DNA of 64,000 nt from Streptococcus hyovaginalis DSM 12219 (GCF_000420785.1 NZ_ATVP01000003.1:1-64000); one strand, 5' to 3'; positions 36,748-46,874 are shown, numbered from the stretch's first letter. Program-made: numbers and translations. The notes: generated from the sequence alone by a model not told the origin.

Positions 36748-37038
36748 TTATTTTTTAACAAAGGTAATAATAACTTGATAGACGATAGACGTTAGTGCTG
36801 TAGCCACTAGCATTGCGATTGGAAAAGCTATATATGCTCCTAAATTGAAGCTAAGCAAAACAAAAGCTGTCAATACCGTAAAGATAGAGAAAATAGCAAT
36901 TTGACCAAAAAAAGCCAACTCTCTCATTTTGATGTTATTATGTTCAAAGTCATGGTAACTTTGGTATTTTTGTTCTAATTCCTGCTCATGATGATGTTGC
37001 TCATCTGGCAGAGTATGTTTTTTCAAATGACTTGCCAT
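36748..37038 (-). CDS. DUF3270 membrane protein
   Basis: A 96-residue streptococcal protein. The N-terminal half is charged and His/Gln-rich (DEQHHHEQELEQKYQ), and the C-terminal half has two membrane segments (FFGQIAIFSIFTVLTAFVL and YIAFPIAMLVATALTSIVY). Matches the DUF3270 pattern as I know it. ATG at 37038 follows TAGGAG; a longer frame from 37086 has no site. Function unknown. Confidence 0.8.
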   Translation of the reverse strand: MASHLKKHTLPDEQHHHEQELEQKYQSYHDFEHNNIKMRELAFFGQIAIFSIFTVLTAFVLLSFNLGAYIAFPIAMLVATALTSIVYQVIITFVKK

Positions 37039-37254
37039 AACAACTCCTACAATAGATTCTTTATCATAATACCATAATAATACCAATGTGTCACTAGTTT
37101 TTGTAAATAAATCAACTGTCTTGGTATTTCAATACAAAAATAAAAACACCTCTTTGAGCTTGTCCTATTCTAATACTAAAATTTTTATTGTGCAATCTTC
37201 TCCAAAAACGTTATAATGGGTAAAGAGTTACTAATAGTTACTTTGGAGGTAGTT

Positions 37255-37467
37255 ATGGCAGAATTTTCATTCGAAATTGTGGAAAAACTTTTGGTACTCT
37301 CAGAAAATGACAAGGGTTGGACCAAAGAGTTAAACCGCGTCAGTTTTAATGGCGCAGAACCAAAGTTTGATATTAGGTCGTGGAGTCCTGATCATACCAA
37401 AATGGGTAAAGGGATTACCTTGACCAACGAAGAGTTTCAAGTATTAGTTCAAGAATTTAAGAAATAA
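37255..37467 (+). CDS. YdbC/PC4-type single-strand nucleic-acid-binding protein
   Basis: A 70-residue protein beginning MAEFSFEIVEKLLVLSENDK, with the KELNRVSFNGAEPKFDIRSWSPD motif of the bacterial PC4-like YdbC family, whose Lactococcus member binds single-stranded DNA as a dimer. GGAGG stands 5 bases before the ATG. The longer frame from 37216 crosses the promoter. Monocistronic, with a bidirectional terminator downstream shared with a small convergent gene. Confidence 0.88.
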   Translation: MAEFSFEIVEKLLVLSENDKGWTKELNRVSFNGAEPKFDIRSWSPDHTKMGKGITLTNEEFQVLVQEFKK

Positions 37468-37503
37468 AAAATAAGATTGGTGTTATTTACCAATCTTATT
37501 TTT
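37466..37503. terminator. Bidirectional terminator between ydbC-like and small membrane genes
   Basis: AAAAATAAGATTGGT pairs perfectly with ACCAATCTTATTTTT. It includes the last codons of the 50-residue gene on the minus strand. Confidence 0.88.
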
Positions 37504-37635
37504 ATGTTGTAGACGGTCTGCAATCCCGATGACAATAAAAATAGCACCAAGGAAAACAAATAACCATTTGCTGGCAAAAATACCATATAAGATAAAGATA
37601 GCAGCAGAAAGATAAGCAAGGTATTCTTTGGACAT
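37483..37635 (-). CDS. Small membrane protein, 50 residues
   Basis: Starts MSKEYLAYLSAAIFILYGIF and contains two membrane helices (AAIFILYGIFASKWLF and VFLGAIFIVIGIA), ending in a basic tail. AAAGGAG stands 6 bases before the ATG. Its stop codon lies in the bidirectional terminator. I recognise it only as a small streptococcal hypothetical protein. The stretch from 37640 to 37885 holds no gene. Confidence 0.7.
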   Translation of the reverse strand: MSKEYLAYLSAAIFILYGIFASKWLFVFLGAIFIVIGIADRLQHKNKIGK

Positions 37636-37885
37636 TGATTGCTCCTTTGGAAATGATAAGACCAGTGTAACATTTTTTGAAACAGGGATAAAGGAAAATC
37701 ACCTGTCAAAGAATGATTGTAATATTTGCTGATTGGTATGACATCAAGTTTTAGAGACGTGATTACTGATGAAAAAATGTGACTTCTAGTACCGATCTAA
37801 TTTTATAGAGACTGGATCTGTTTTCACAGAGATATACAAGAAAACCACCAGTTATGCTGGTGGCTGATAAGCATTTTAAATTTAT

Positions 37886-39400
<1,515 letters not shown>

Positions 39401-39515
39401 TTATTGTAACACAAAACACTTGATAATTCACTATTATTAGGATGGCGTTTGGTAAAAAGTGGAGAAAATGGTATAATAGTCACGTTTGAAAAAATAGAAA
39501 AAGGATATAGGATTC

Positions 39516-40418
39516 ATGATCACTTCAATTGTTTTTGACGTCGATGATACCATTTACGATCAACAAGCACCCTATCGTCTAGCTATGGAAAAATGTTTTG
39601 CTGATTTTGACATGACTAAAATGAACCAAGCATACATTCGTTTCAGACATTACTCTGATATCGGTTTTCCACGTGTCATGGCGGGGGAGTGGACGACGGA
39701 GTATTTCCGATTCTGGCGCTGTAAAGAAACCTTGCTAGAATTTGGTTACCGTGAGATCGATGAAGTAGAAGGCAACCATTTTCAAGAGGTCTATGAACAT
39801 GAGTTAGAAAATATCACCATGCTGGATGAAATGCGTATGACACTTGATTTTCTCAAATCAAAGCATGTTCCTATTGGTATTATCACTAACGGCCCTACAG
39901 AGCATCAATTGAAGAAAGTGAAGAAACTTGGTCTTTATGATTATGTTGATCCTAAGCGGGTGATTGTGAGCCAAGCAACAGGATTTCAAAAACCTGAAAA
40001 AGAAATTTTCAATTTAGCGGCTCAGCAGTTTGATATGAATCCAGCGACGACCTTATATGTCGGAGATTCTTATGATAATGATGTGATGGGGGCTAAAAAT
40101 GGCGGATGGCATGCCATGTGGTTTAACCATCGCGGCCGTACTCTGAAAGCTGGGACAAAGCCAGTTTATGATGTGGCGATCGATAGTTTTGAGCAGTTGT
40201 TTGGAGCTGTAAAAGTTCTCTTTGATCTCCCTGATAATAAGTTCATCTTTGATGTCAATGACAAACAAAACCCTATTCTTGAAATGGGGATTAATAATGG
40301 CTTGATGATGGCAGCAGAGCGTCTATTGGAAAGCAATATGAGTATTGATAAAGTGGTTATTTTATTACGATTAGATAAAAAACAAGAAAAATTATTGCGC
40401 ATGAAATATGCTAATTAA
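39516..40418 (+). CDS. HAD hydrolase (YjjG-like) with C-terminal extension
   Basis: A 300-residue HAD phosphatase. Motif I is FDVDDTIYD, motif II ITNGPTEHQL, motif III lysine in KPEKEIF, and motif IV GDSYDNDVMGAKNGG, like the nucleotidase/house-cleaning group. Residues about 235-300 form an extra helical domain (PILEMGINNGLMMAAERLLESNM, LRLDKKQEKLLRMKYAN) beyond the HAD core. TATAAT (39471-39476) lies upstream and a perfect terminator downstream. Substrate unknown. Confidence 0.87.
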   Translation: MITSIVFDVDDTIYDQQAPYRLAMEKCFADFDMTKMNQAYIRFRHYSDIGFPRVMAGEWTTEYFRFWRCKETLLEFGYREIDEVEGNHFQEVYEHELENITMLDEMRMTLDFLKSKHVPIGIITNGPTEHQLKKVKKLGLYDYVDPKRVIVSQATGFQKPEKEIFNLAAQQFDMNPATTLYVGDSYDNDVMGAKNGGWHAMWFNHRGRTLKAGTKPVYDVAIDSFEQLFGAVKVLFDLPDNKFIFDVNDKQNPILEMGINNGLMMAAERLLESNMSIDKVVILLRLDKKQEKLLRMKYAN

Positions 40419-40457
40419 AAAATCTTTGGGAAGTGGTAGCTTCCCAAAGATTTTTTT
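40417..40457. terminator. Bidirectional terminator between HAD and phosphatase genes
   Basis: AAAAAATCTTTGGGAAG pairs perfectly with CTTCCCAAAGATTTTTT around TGGTAG, between convergent genes. Confidence 0.92.
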
Positions 40458-41080
40458 TACGATTTATAGTGGCTAGTGTCGTTCCAAGAAAGGAGCTTGT
40501 AATGCCTTAGGTCATCTGTTTCTAAGATGGTTAGGCTGGCATTATCTAGTCCTCCGGCAGCCCGAAGTTGAGCGGGTTCATAGCCTAATAAGTACCTGAT
40601 AGAGGCAGTTAGATGAGCACCGTGCCCAACGAGGAGGACATGGTCTTCTTGAAGAGATAGGTTTTCTTTAAGGAAAGTCTCCAAACGATGTGTGGCTTGG
40701 AAAACAGACTCTGCTTCGAATAAATGAGGTCTAAAGATGCCAAGATTCTGACGAAAAGCTTGCATTTGAGAAGGATAGATAGCTTCAACGAGACTAATTT
40801 TTTGTCCCTCTAATTTCCCTAGTGCCCATTCCCGCAACGCCTTTGTTTCAGTAATGACTTGCGGTTTGTGATTGTTAGCCATTAGTAGTTGTGCTGTGTC
40901 TTTTGCGCGCTTTAAATCACTGCTGAAGGCCTTATCAAAAGTAATCGGAGCTAATACCTGACCTAATTTAGAAATATCAGCGTAAGCTTCTTTTAGCAAG
41001 GGTGAATCGCCATTGGCCCCTTGGAAACGCCCTTCTTCATTCCATTCGGTCTTACCGTGTCGTACGAAATATAGTAGCAT
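40457..41080 (-). CDS. Histidine phosphatase (phosphoglycerate mutase-like)
   Basis: 207-residue histidine phosphatase superfamily member. The RHG motif is in LLYFVRHGKTEWNEEGRFQG at the N-terminus and the second catalytic His in HVLLVGHGAHL near residue 155. Its substrate could be a sugar phosphate or similar; it lacks the length of glycolytic mutase. ATG at 41080 follows AAGGAG; the longer frame from 41179 runs into the preceding YccF gene. Two bases separate it from that gene. Confidence 0.88.
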   Translation of the reverse strand: MLLYFVRHGKTEWNEEGRFQGANGDSPLLKEAYADISKLGQVLAPITFDKAFSSDLKRAKDTAQLLMANNHKPQVITETKALREWALGKLEGQKISLVEAIYPSQMQAFRQNLGIFRPHLFEAESVFQATHRLETFLKENLSLQEDHVLLVGHGAHLTASIRYLLGYEPAQLRAAGGLDNASLTILETDDLRHYKLLSWNDTSHYKS

Positions 41081-41082
41081 GT

Positions 41083-41448
41083 TTACTCCTTGACGATTCT
41101 GATACCAAAAGGGAAGAGACTCATTTGCGTGAGTTTTAAGCATTGCTTTGCAAAAGGAATGCCGATAATTGTAATGCAAAGGAAAAAAGCAGTTGTTAGG
41201 TGTACAATGGCAAGTTCCCAGCCAAAGAGCACAATCCAGATGATATTTAAGATGAGGCTGGTATTGCGAGACGAGATGACAACTTCCTTACCAAAAGGGA
41301 AAAGACCAAAACTAGCTATTTTAAAGCATTGCAACCCTAGTGGAATACCGACGATGCTTAGACAAAGCAAAATACCCGAGATTGTCCAAGTGAGAAAGGA
41401 CCAAAGACCAGCGAAGATAAACCAAATAAGATTTCCGATAAGTGACAT
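41083..41448 (-). CDS. YccF-domain membrane protein
   Basis: A 121-residue protein with two copies of the YccF repeat, each a hydrophobic stretch followed by a GIPxGxQCFKIA-like or GIPFAKQCLKLT segment and an LFPFG motif. Four membrane segments in all. The family is widespread but uncharacterised. It lies between the YbaK-like and phosphatase genes with 2-base gaps, indicating one operon. Confidence 0.88.
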   Translation of the reverse strand: MSLIGNLIWFIFAGLWSFLTWTISGILLCLSIVGIPLGLQCFKIASFGLFPFGKEVVISSRNTSLILNIIWIVLFGWELAIVHLTTAFFLCITIIGIPFAKQCLKLTQMSLFPFGIRIVKE

Positions 41449-41450
41449 GA

Positions 41451-41924
41451 TTACTCCTTTATATCAGCAAATGTTGCTTGGACAAAATCAGCTAAGGTTT
41501 GACTGTTAATTCTGATGGAACGTCCAACCTCTCCAGCAGAGACGATCATATTACCTTTTTTAAGAGCACTTTCATCAATGTAAATAGAATATGGGTGTTT
41601 TTGCCGAATCCCAACAGGATTATTAGCACCGTGCACATAGCCAGTAGTTTTTTGTAGGTCTTTTTGGGGGATCATATGAACTTTTTTGTTGCCAGAAATC
41701 TTAGCCAATTTCTTTTCAGCCAGGTGTTCTGTAATGGGGAGAATACCGATAATGGGACCTGTTTTATCGCCGATTAGGGCTAATGTCTTAAAAACATCTT
41801 CTCGAGCGATATCTTCTGGCAGTTGCCCTGTTTTGGCATTGATGACAAGGCTATCGTGTGCAATCCCTGCCTTATCAAGAATTTGATCAACCAAGGTTTT
41901 TTTGATTTTTGTTTTCTTACTCAT
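41451..41924 (-). CDS. YbaK/EbsC-type Cys-tRNA(Pro) deacylase
   Basis: 157-residue protein of the YbaK family, which removes Cys (and other small amino acids) wrongly attached to tRNA-Pro. Starts MSKKTKIKKTLVDQILDKAGI and has the conserved KTGQLP, GDKTGPI and VGRSIRIN patterns as well as the lysine of GNKKVHMIP. Four-base overlap with the DUF368 gene upstream. Confidence 0.88.
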   Translation of the reverse strand: MSKKTKIKKTLVDQILDKAGIAHDSLVINAKTGQLPEDIAREDVFKTLALIGDKTGPIIGILPITEHLAEKKLAKISGNKKVHMIPQKDLQKTTGYVHGANNPVGIRQKHPYSIYIDESALKKGNMIVSAGEVGRSIRINSQTLADFVQATFADIKE

Positions 41925-42766
41925 TTTTTGTATTTTCCTTCAAGGCGACTCATCCAAACCCCGAGAGCAATACCACCTAGGAAAAGGAGAAGTGCTAAAA
42001 TGAACGTTCCAAAACCTGCGCCTGCATAAGAAATACTTTCGACTGAACGAGGATTTGGCAAAATAATTAAGAGAGTACTTGAAATAACCAAGCCCAAAAT
42101 AAAGTGGTAGACACGAGAATGGTGGTTTTCAAGGGCGTAATCCATGGCTTTTGAAAAAAGAATCATGGTAATAGCACCACCGATGGCAATTGGTAGGAAA
42201 ACCCCAAGGAGATCAAGATTTTTAAAGCCTGTCAACATAGGGCTATATAATCCCATAATTAACAATAAGTTAGATGGGCTTAGACCAGGAACAAGAATAC
42301 CTAATGCAATCAAAGCTCCCGCTAATACGAAGCTGGCGAAGCTAGCAGGTATGGTACCAACTAGGTCGTTTAAGAAGAAAAGGAGTAGCCCAGAAATGAA
42401 GAAGGTGCCAATAAGGATTCCCCAGTCAAGTTGATCACGACGTCCTTCTAGAGTAGCCTCTTGCCAAAGGGAAGGCAATGTCCCGACAATGGCTCCTGTA
42501 AAGGCCCAAAGGGTAGCAACTTGATGGTGAGCTAATAGCCATTCAAGTGGTGCTGAAAAAAGGGCGATTCCAAGAATTCCCCCAATGCCGACAGGAAGGA
42601 AGAAGAGAATATTTTTAAAGAAATCACGAGTAGGGTGTGCTAGAAAGGCAATGATTTTTTGATATAAGCCTAAGATAGAAGCTAAGACGCCTCCCGAAAC
42701 ACCAGGGAGAATAAACCCAAGTGCGATAACAATACCTTTAGCCAAGCGGCTAAGCCATGCGAACAT
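41921..42766 (-). CDS. DUF368 membrane protein (polyprenyl-phosphate transporter family)
   Basis: 281-residue membrane protein with about eight hydrophobic segments. The GFILPGVSGGVLASILGLY and ALGILVPGLSPSNLLLIMGLY motifs form the two halves of the DUF368 fold, a family now linked to recycling undecaprenyl phosphate across the membrane (PopT/UptA-type). ATG at 42766 follows GGAGGC; the longer frame from 42799 has no site. Its stop overlaps the next gene's start. Confidence 0.88.
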   Translation of the reverse strand: MFAWLSRLAKGIVIALGFILPGVSGGVLASILGLYQKIIAFLAHPTRDFFKNILFFLPVGIGGILGIALFSAPLEWLLAHHQVATLWAFTGAIVGTLPSLWQEATLEGRRDQLDWGILIGTFFISGLLLFFLNDLVGTIPASFASFVLAGALIALGILVPGLSPSNLLLIMGLYSPMLTGFKNLDLLGVFLPIAIGGAITMILFSKAMDYALENHHSRVYHFILGLVISSTLLIILPNPRSVESISYAGAGFGTFILALLLFLGGIALGVWMSRLEGKYKK

Positions 42767-42819
42767 AAATGCCTCCAAATAAAAAATAGTATAAGTCACA
42801 TTATACCATTTTTATGTCT

Positions 42820-43752
42820 TTATAGTTGATTATAATAGGTTTGAACTAACTGTGTGAAATCGTCAACAGTATAGTCCACTCCCCAGTAGTAGTTAGCCAT
42901 GCTGGTCCAATAGTCGACAGGGTCAGTATGATCTGTACCTCCAAGGTATCTCGAGACCATATCGTGAGTCCAGATAGTGCCTTGGCCATCTTCTTGACCT
43001 ACCGTAACTGGTAGATGGTAGTGATGGAGTTCTTGTGCCGTATAGTAGGCAGCATTGGCTAGTTGCCTAAGGAAGCGATTGGGATCAGCTTCTCGGGTCA
43101 TTTCAAATTGTAAGAAATAGGGATTAGCCTGAGGACCTGCTCCCTGAGCCATCTTATTGGTATCAGCAATAGCCACAACCCTATCAGCATCGATAAAGCT
43201 GTGGACGAAAACACCAGATTGACGGTAATTGTTTACCATATAGGTGATTTCATCATCAAGTGTTGAGCCATCATTTCCAGTTTCGTGGATGATAATGCCT
43301 TTAGGCTTTTGATTAATGGTGGCATAGAGCAACTGTCTGAATTCCTTCTTATCTTGGCTAGTAGGGATTTTAGGGTAATTAAGATCCGCAATAGCTTGGT
43401 TAATGGGATTGTCTTGGATAATGGTGACCTCACTTGCTGGCAGATAATAGGTCCCATCAGCAACAGTGATCTCAGCAAAGAGTCGGCTTTTTCCTTTAAT
43501 AAAATGCTCACGATAGCCAGAGATGGCTACCGTTTTGGAAGCTTCCAATGGATTTTGTGTTGCTTGAAATCGCCGATCACGTAGGTCTTGGTCTGGGGTA
43601 ACATACGCTGTTTGATTGGTAGGATAGGTTAGTAGCTGCATAGCATAGTGTTGATAAAGGTTAAAACCAGCAAGTAAAATGAGCAAAAAAATGCCAATAA
43701 CTACCAGCTGACGACGTTTTTTCTTCTTACGATAATATTTTGAGACGGGCAT
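42820..43752 (-). CDS. Membrane-anchored N-acetylmuramoyl-L-alanine amidase
   Basis: 310-residue cell-wall hydrolase. A basic cytoplasmic tail (SKYYRKKKKRRQ) and one membrane helix (about 18-36) are followed by an SH3-like stretch and an Amidase_2 domain from about 145: IIIHETGNDGSTLDDE carries the first zinc His, SFIDADRVVAI the central part, and IWTHDMVSRYLGGTDHTDPVDYW the C-terminal zinc ligands. It cuts the bond between muramic acid and the stem peptide. Divergent promoter space separates it from the DUF368 gene. Confidence 0.88.
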   Translation of the reverse strand: MPVSKYYRKKKKRRQLVVIGIFLLILLAGFNLYQHYAMQLLTYPTNQTAYVTPDQDLRDRRFQATQNPLEASKTVAISGYREHFIKGKSRLFAEITVADGTYYLPASEVTIIQDNPINQAIADLNYPKIPTSQDKKEFRQLLYATINQKPKGIIIHETGNDGSTLDDEITYMVNNYRQSGVFVHSFIDADRVVAIADTNKMAQGAGPQANPYFLQFEMTREADPNRFLRQLANAAYYTAQELHHYHLPVTVGQEDGQGTIWTHDMVSRYLGGTDHTDPVDYWTSMANYYWGVDYTVDDFTQLVQTYYNQL

Positions 43753-43788
43753 ACCCTAGATTATACCACAGTATACTTAAAGGAAACT

Positions 43789-44352
43789 TTAGCGTCCCTT
43801 AGCGAGGAAAAATGATTTGGCTTGTGGAGTGATAAGAAGGGCCAGACTCACAAGCACAAGAATAAGTGTTGCTAAACCAGCTGTTCCATTCACCACAAAA
43901 GAATACCAATAGACAGATGTTCCTTTGGGAGCGTAAGAACCCCAGAAGATAACCCCAGCTATAAAATGCCAAAAGTATCTTGTCAAAACAGCTAGAGTGG
44001 CCGCTAAAGCACCGGTGATAAAAGCTTGTTTGTTTTGATTAGCCTGTAATTTTTTTTGAAATGGTGTCGCTAGGAGACCGGCGATTCCCATAGACAGAAA
44101 AGCAAGGATATACTCGATTAAAACTTGAGAAAGTGCTAGATAATAGACTTTTCCAAGAGCAAAATGAAGCAAGCCCCATAGCAATCCTGCTAGAAGTCCA
44201 TATTTTGTTCCACGACGTAGCGAAAAAACGACTAGAGGAATTGCCCCGAAAGAGGGCGAAAACCAACTGGCAAAATCTGGAATGAAAGACAGGATCATGG
44301 CAAGTGAGGTAAAAATGGCCGCTTCAACAAATGAAATCAGGTTTTTAGACAT
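43789..44352 (-). CDS. thiT: ThiT, thiamine ECF transporter S component
   Basis: 187-residue membrane protein with six hydrophobic segments that binds thiamine and docks with the EcfAA'T module encoded elsewhere. The patterns RRGTKYGLLAGLLWGLLHF and WHFIAGVIFWG include the aromatic residues typical of ThiT. Directly downstream of a TPP riboswitch. ATG at 44352 follows GGGAG, which lies in the terminator stem of the riboswitch; a longer frame from 44409 starts inside the riboswitch. Confidence 0.93.
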   Translation of the reverse strand: MSKNLISFVEAAIFTSLAMILSFIPDFASWFSPSFGAIPLVVFSLRRGTKYGLLAGLLWGLLHFALGKVYYLALSQVLIEYILAFLSMGIAGLLATPFQKKLQANQNKQAFITGALAATLAVLTRYFWHFIAGVIFWGSYAPKGTSVYWYSFVVNGTAGLATLILVLVSLALLITPQAKSFFLAKGR

Positions 44353-44388
44353 AAAAAGACTCCCTTCAAAATGGACTGTGGGAGTCTT
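44351..44388 (-). terminator. Expression-platform hairpin of the TPP riboswitch
   Basis: On the minus strand AAGACTCCC pairs with GGGAGTCTT, which is followed by five T's running into the thiT start codon. Because the second arm holds the ribosome binding site, the hairpin could act on transcription, translation or both. Confidence 0.75.
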
Positions 44389-44406
44389 ATCAAATGTCTT
44401 GTTGGG

Positions 44407-44486
44407 CACAATTCCTACGCTGGTACTAACCAGATCAGGTTGATAAGGATTTCACATTTGTGATCTCAGCCAAAAGGCACTCCCTT
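44407..44486 (-). ncRNA. TPP (thiamine pyrophosphate) riboswitch
   Basis: The minus strand contains the conserved aptamer parts in order: GGGAGTGCC, GGCTGAGAT, CCTGATCTGGTTAGTACCAG and the closing CGTAGGAATTGTGCC. Thiamine pyrophosphate binding reduces expression of thiT directly downstream. Confidence 0.95.
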
Positions 44487-44553
44487 GTGGTATTAAACTG
44501 TAAAAAGTAGACGACTTTCATTAAAATGAAATCGAATACAATTTAGTGTAACG

Positions 44554-44586
44554 AAAAAAGCTCAGTCTGTCAATAGACTAAGCTTG
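44554..44586 (-). terminator. Terminator after the GH25 gene
   Basis: On the minus strand AAGCTTAGTC and GACTGAGCTT pair, followed by a T run; it lies 4 bases past the stop codon of the muramidase. Confidence 0.75.
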
Positions 44587-44589
44587 AAC

Positions 44590-45462
44590 TTACTCTTGTG
44601 CTTTTTGACTTGGGCGTTGTCCAAATAATTTTTCATAAGTATCACCGATGCTCTTATTAGAAGCAATTCGGTTTAAATCGAGCACTTTATCGAATCCCTC
44701 AACGTAGCCTTGTGAGGTATATTGATGAAGGTCGTAATCAAGATCGGTGTGAGGATCTTCTTCATAATAACCGGAGTCCGTTCCGTAAGTTGGAAACCAT
44801 ATGGCATCAAACTTATCTGTGGAGATACTGTGCTCCTCCATGAAATAGGTTCCGATATAGATTCCGATATTTTTGGCGCCTAGTTTTTCGAGTTCTTGAC
44901 GAAAAGCCTCCACACCTTTATCCATATCAGTCATCGTTTTTTCCTCTACGTCTAACCAGTAATAGGTTGGTTTATAGGGAGATGATTTTTCATATAAAAT
45001 ACGGGCCTCTTCACGCATTTCCTTCACGCTTTTTCCCATAACGTAGGCATAAACAGCTACTGGAACATCACGCTTTTGAAATTCTTCAATATGTTTTTTG
45101 TAAGATTTGTCAACACCTTTAGCATTGGTTGCATTGTTATCAATACCGATTCCCGATCCTCCGAAAACACGGACAATAACACCTGAAACATTTTCGGATA
45201 GGGTATCATAATCCATTTCTTCTGGAAGTTGCCAACCAGAAACATCGATGATGGGATCAAGGGAAGTAATTTCCTCTACTTTTTGGGTTGAAGATGTTGT
45301 TTTATTTTTCTGGGAACTAGAGCTAATGGTTGGAATAGTATTTTTGGCAGCAGTTAATTGCACATTTCTTTCGTACATGGCGAAAAGTTTTGTTGCAATT
45401 AAAAGTGTTAGCACGAATCCTAGAAAGACAAAGACAACAATTGGTTTTATTCTCTTTCTCAT
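44590..45462 (-). CDS. GH25 family membrane-anchored muramidase (lysozyme)
   Basis: 290-residue cell-wall hydrolase cleaving between N-acetylmuramic acid and N-acetylglucosamine. An N-terminal membrane helix (about 8-27) and a Ser/Thr/Lys-rich linker precede the GH25 barrel: PIIDVSGWQLP, VPVAVYAYVMGKSVKEMREEA and YYWLDVEEKTM, where the last carries the catalytic Asp and Glu. Preceded by an A+T-rich region shared with the divergent metE-like gene. Confidence 0.9.
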   Translation of the reverse strand: MRKRIKPIVVFVFLGFVLTLLIATKLFAMYERNVQLTAAKNTIPTISSSSQKNKTTSSTQKVEEITSLDPIIDVSGWQLPEEMDYDTLSENVSGVIVRVFGGSGIGIDNNATNAKGVDKSYKKHIEEFQKRDVPVAVYAYVMGKSVKEMREEARILYEKSSPYKPTYYWLDVEEKTMTDMDKGVEAFRQELEKLGAKNIGIYIGTYFMEEHSISTDKFDAIWFPTYGTDSGYYEEDPHTDLDYDLHQYTSQGYVEGFDKVLDLNRIASNKSIGDTYEKLFGQRPSQKAQE

Positions 45463-45556
45463 CTCCGCTATTGTAACTTAAAAAATATAAAAAATCAAAG
45501 TAAGTAACCCCAAAAAGTTATTGTAAAGCCATTTTGTCATCATTTTGTTACATTTA

Positions 45557-45573
45557 CATAGTTTTTAACTATA
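45557..45573. promoter_or_regulatory. MET-box upstream of the metE-like gene
   Basis: CATAGTTTTTAACTATA matches the streptococcal MET-box consensus TATAGTTTNAAACTATA at all but two defined positions. LysR-type regulators (MtaR/MetR group) bind such boxes at methionine and cysteine genes. It lies about 80 bases before the methyltransferase gene. Confidence 0.65.
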
Positions 45574-45653
45574 TAAAATTATAAATTATATATATTTTTC
45601 AACTATAAGGTGTTTTGCTAAAATGGAAGCATTACATTACATTGGAGATTATT

Positions 45654-46787
45654 ATGGTGAAAAAATATTTTGAACATGTTGGCTCTTTTCTTCGTCCAGA
45701 AGCGTTGCAAAACGCATGCTCAGCCTTTGAAGCTGGGAACTTATCTGCAGAAGATCTCAAATCAGTCGAAGATATCGCTATCAAAGATTTGGTTGATAAG
45801 CAGATCGCTGCTGGACTTGAAAAGGTCACAGATGGTGAGTTTCGTCGTGCTTACTGGCATCTTGATTTCTTTTGGGGATTTCAAGGGATTGATCATATTC
45901 AAGCAGCTTCTGGTTACCAATTCCATGGTGAAGAAACCAAGGCAGACTCAGCTTTGATTGCTGGTAAAATTTCAGGAGAAAATCATCCTTTTGTAGCAGC
46001 CTACCGTTTTCTAAAAGAATATGTCGATAGTCTTAACACAACTGTAGAAGCAAAATATACCATTCCAGCTCCTGCTCAATTTTATTTTGAACTCATCCGC
46101 GATGAGGAGCACGTGGCAAAATTGAATGATATTTATCCTAATTTTGGGGAATTACGAGAGGATCTCAAAAATGCTTATCTGCAAGTGATTTCGGATTTGG
46201 TAGATGCTGGTCTCAAAACCTTGCAAGTTGATGATTGTACGTGGGGTGTCTTAGTTGACGATAATTTCTTGACGGCTTGGGGACAACCACAAGGTAAAAC
46301 GAAACTTGAGGTTCGTAATGAGCTAGCAGAACTTTTCTTAACCTTGAACAATGATGTTTACCAAAATATCCCAGAAGGGCTATTGGTTAACACCCATGTT
46401 TGCCGTGGGAATTATCATTCGACTTGGGCGTCATCTGGCGGCTATGATCCTATAGCAAAAGAACTGTTTGCGGATGAAGAAGCTAAAACGTATTTCCTAG
46501 AGTTTGATACAGAGCGTTCAGGTGGCTTTGAACCATTAAAAGCCTTTAAAGATCCTGAAAAAGTAGCTGTTTTGGGACTTATCACATCGAAATTTCCAGA
46601 ACTAGAAGATAAAGAACAGTTGGTTTCACGTATTAAGGAAGCGAGCCAGTACTTACCTCTGGATCAACTTTGGCTTTCAACACAGTGTGGCTTTGCTTCA
46701 ACTGAGGAAGGTAATATTTTAACAGAAGAAGATCAATGGCGAAAACTGGCCTTGGTTAAAGAAGTCATTGACCAGGTTTGGAGCTAA
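45654..46787 (+). CDS. MetE C-terminal-like methyltransferase (YxjG/YxjH family)
   Basis: 377-residue protein with the TIM-barrel fold of cobalamin-independent methionine synthase, but only the catalytic half. It has the N-terminal VGSFLRP and DGEFRR motifs, LQVDDCTWG, NTHVCRGNYHS (zinc-binding His and Cys) and LSTQCGFAST with the later zinc Cys. YxjG/YxjH-type enzymes transfer methyl groups to homocysteine, perhaps from S-methyl donors. ATG at 45654 follows TTGGAG; the longer frame from 45615 has no site. A MET-box precedes it. Confidence 0.88.
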   Translation: MVKKYFEHVGSFLRPEALQNACSAFEAGNLSAEDLKSVEDIAIKDLVDKQIAAGLEKVTDGEFRRAYWHLDFFWGFQGIDHIQAASGYQFHGEETKADSALIAGKISGENHPFVAAYRFLKEYVDSLNTTVEAKYTIPAPAQFYFELIRDEEHVAKLNDIYPNFGELREDLKNAYLQVISDLVDAGLKTLQVDDCTWGVLVDDNFLTAWGQPQGKTKLEVRNELAELFLTLNNDVYQNIPEGLLVNTHVCRGNYHSTWASSGGYDPIAKELFADEEAKTYFLEFDTERSGGFEPLKAFKDPEKVAVLGLITSKFPELEDKEQLVSRIKEASQYLPLDQLWLSTQCGFASTEEGNILTEEDQWRKLALVKEVIDQVWS

Positions 46788-46803
46788 TTCATAAAAATAC
46801 TAG

Positions 46804-46833
46804 AAAATCCTTGAATTATCAAGGATTTTTTTC
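46804..46833 (+). terminator. Terminator after the metE-like gene
   Basis: AAAATCCTTGA pairs with TCAAGGATTTT around a 4-base loop, followed by T's. Confidence 0.85.
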
Positions 46834-46874
46834 TTACCATGGTCAAATGGGGATTTATTTGAGATAATACTCTT

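Noticed and set aside
43233..43511. 92-codon frame inside the amidase gene
   Set aside because: Same-strand shadow in another frame of a gene with intact amidase motifs.
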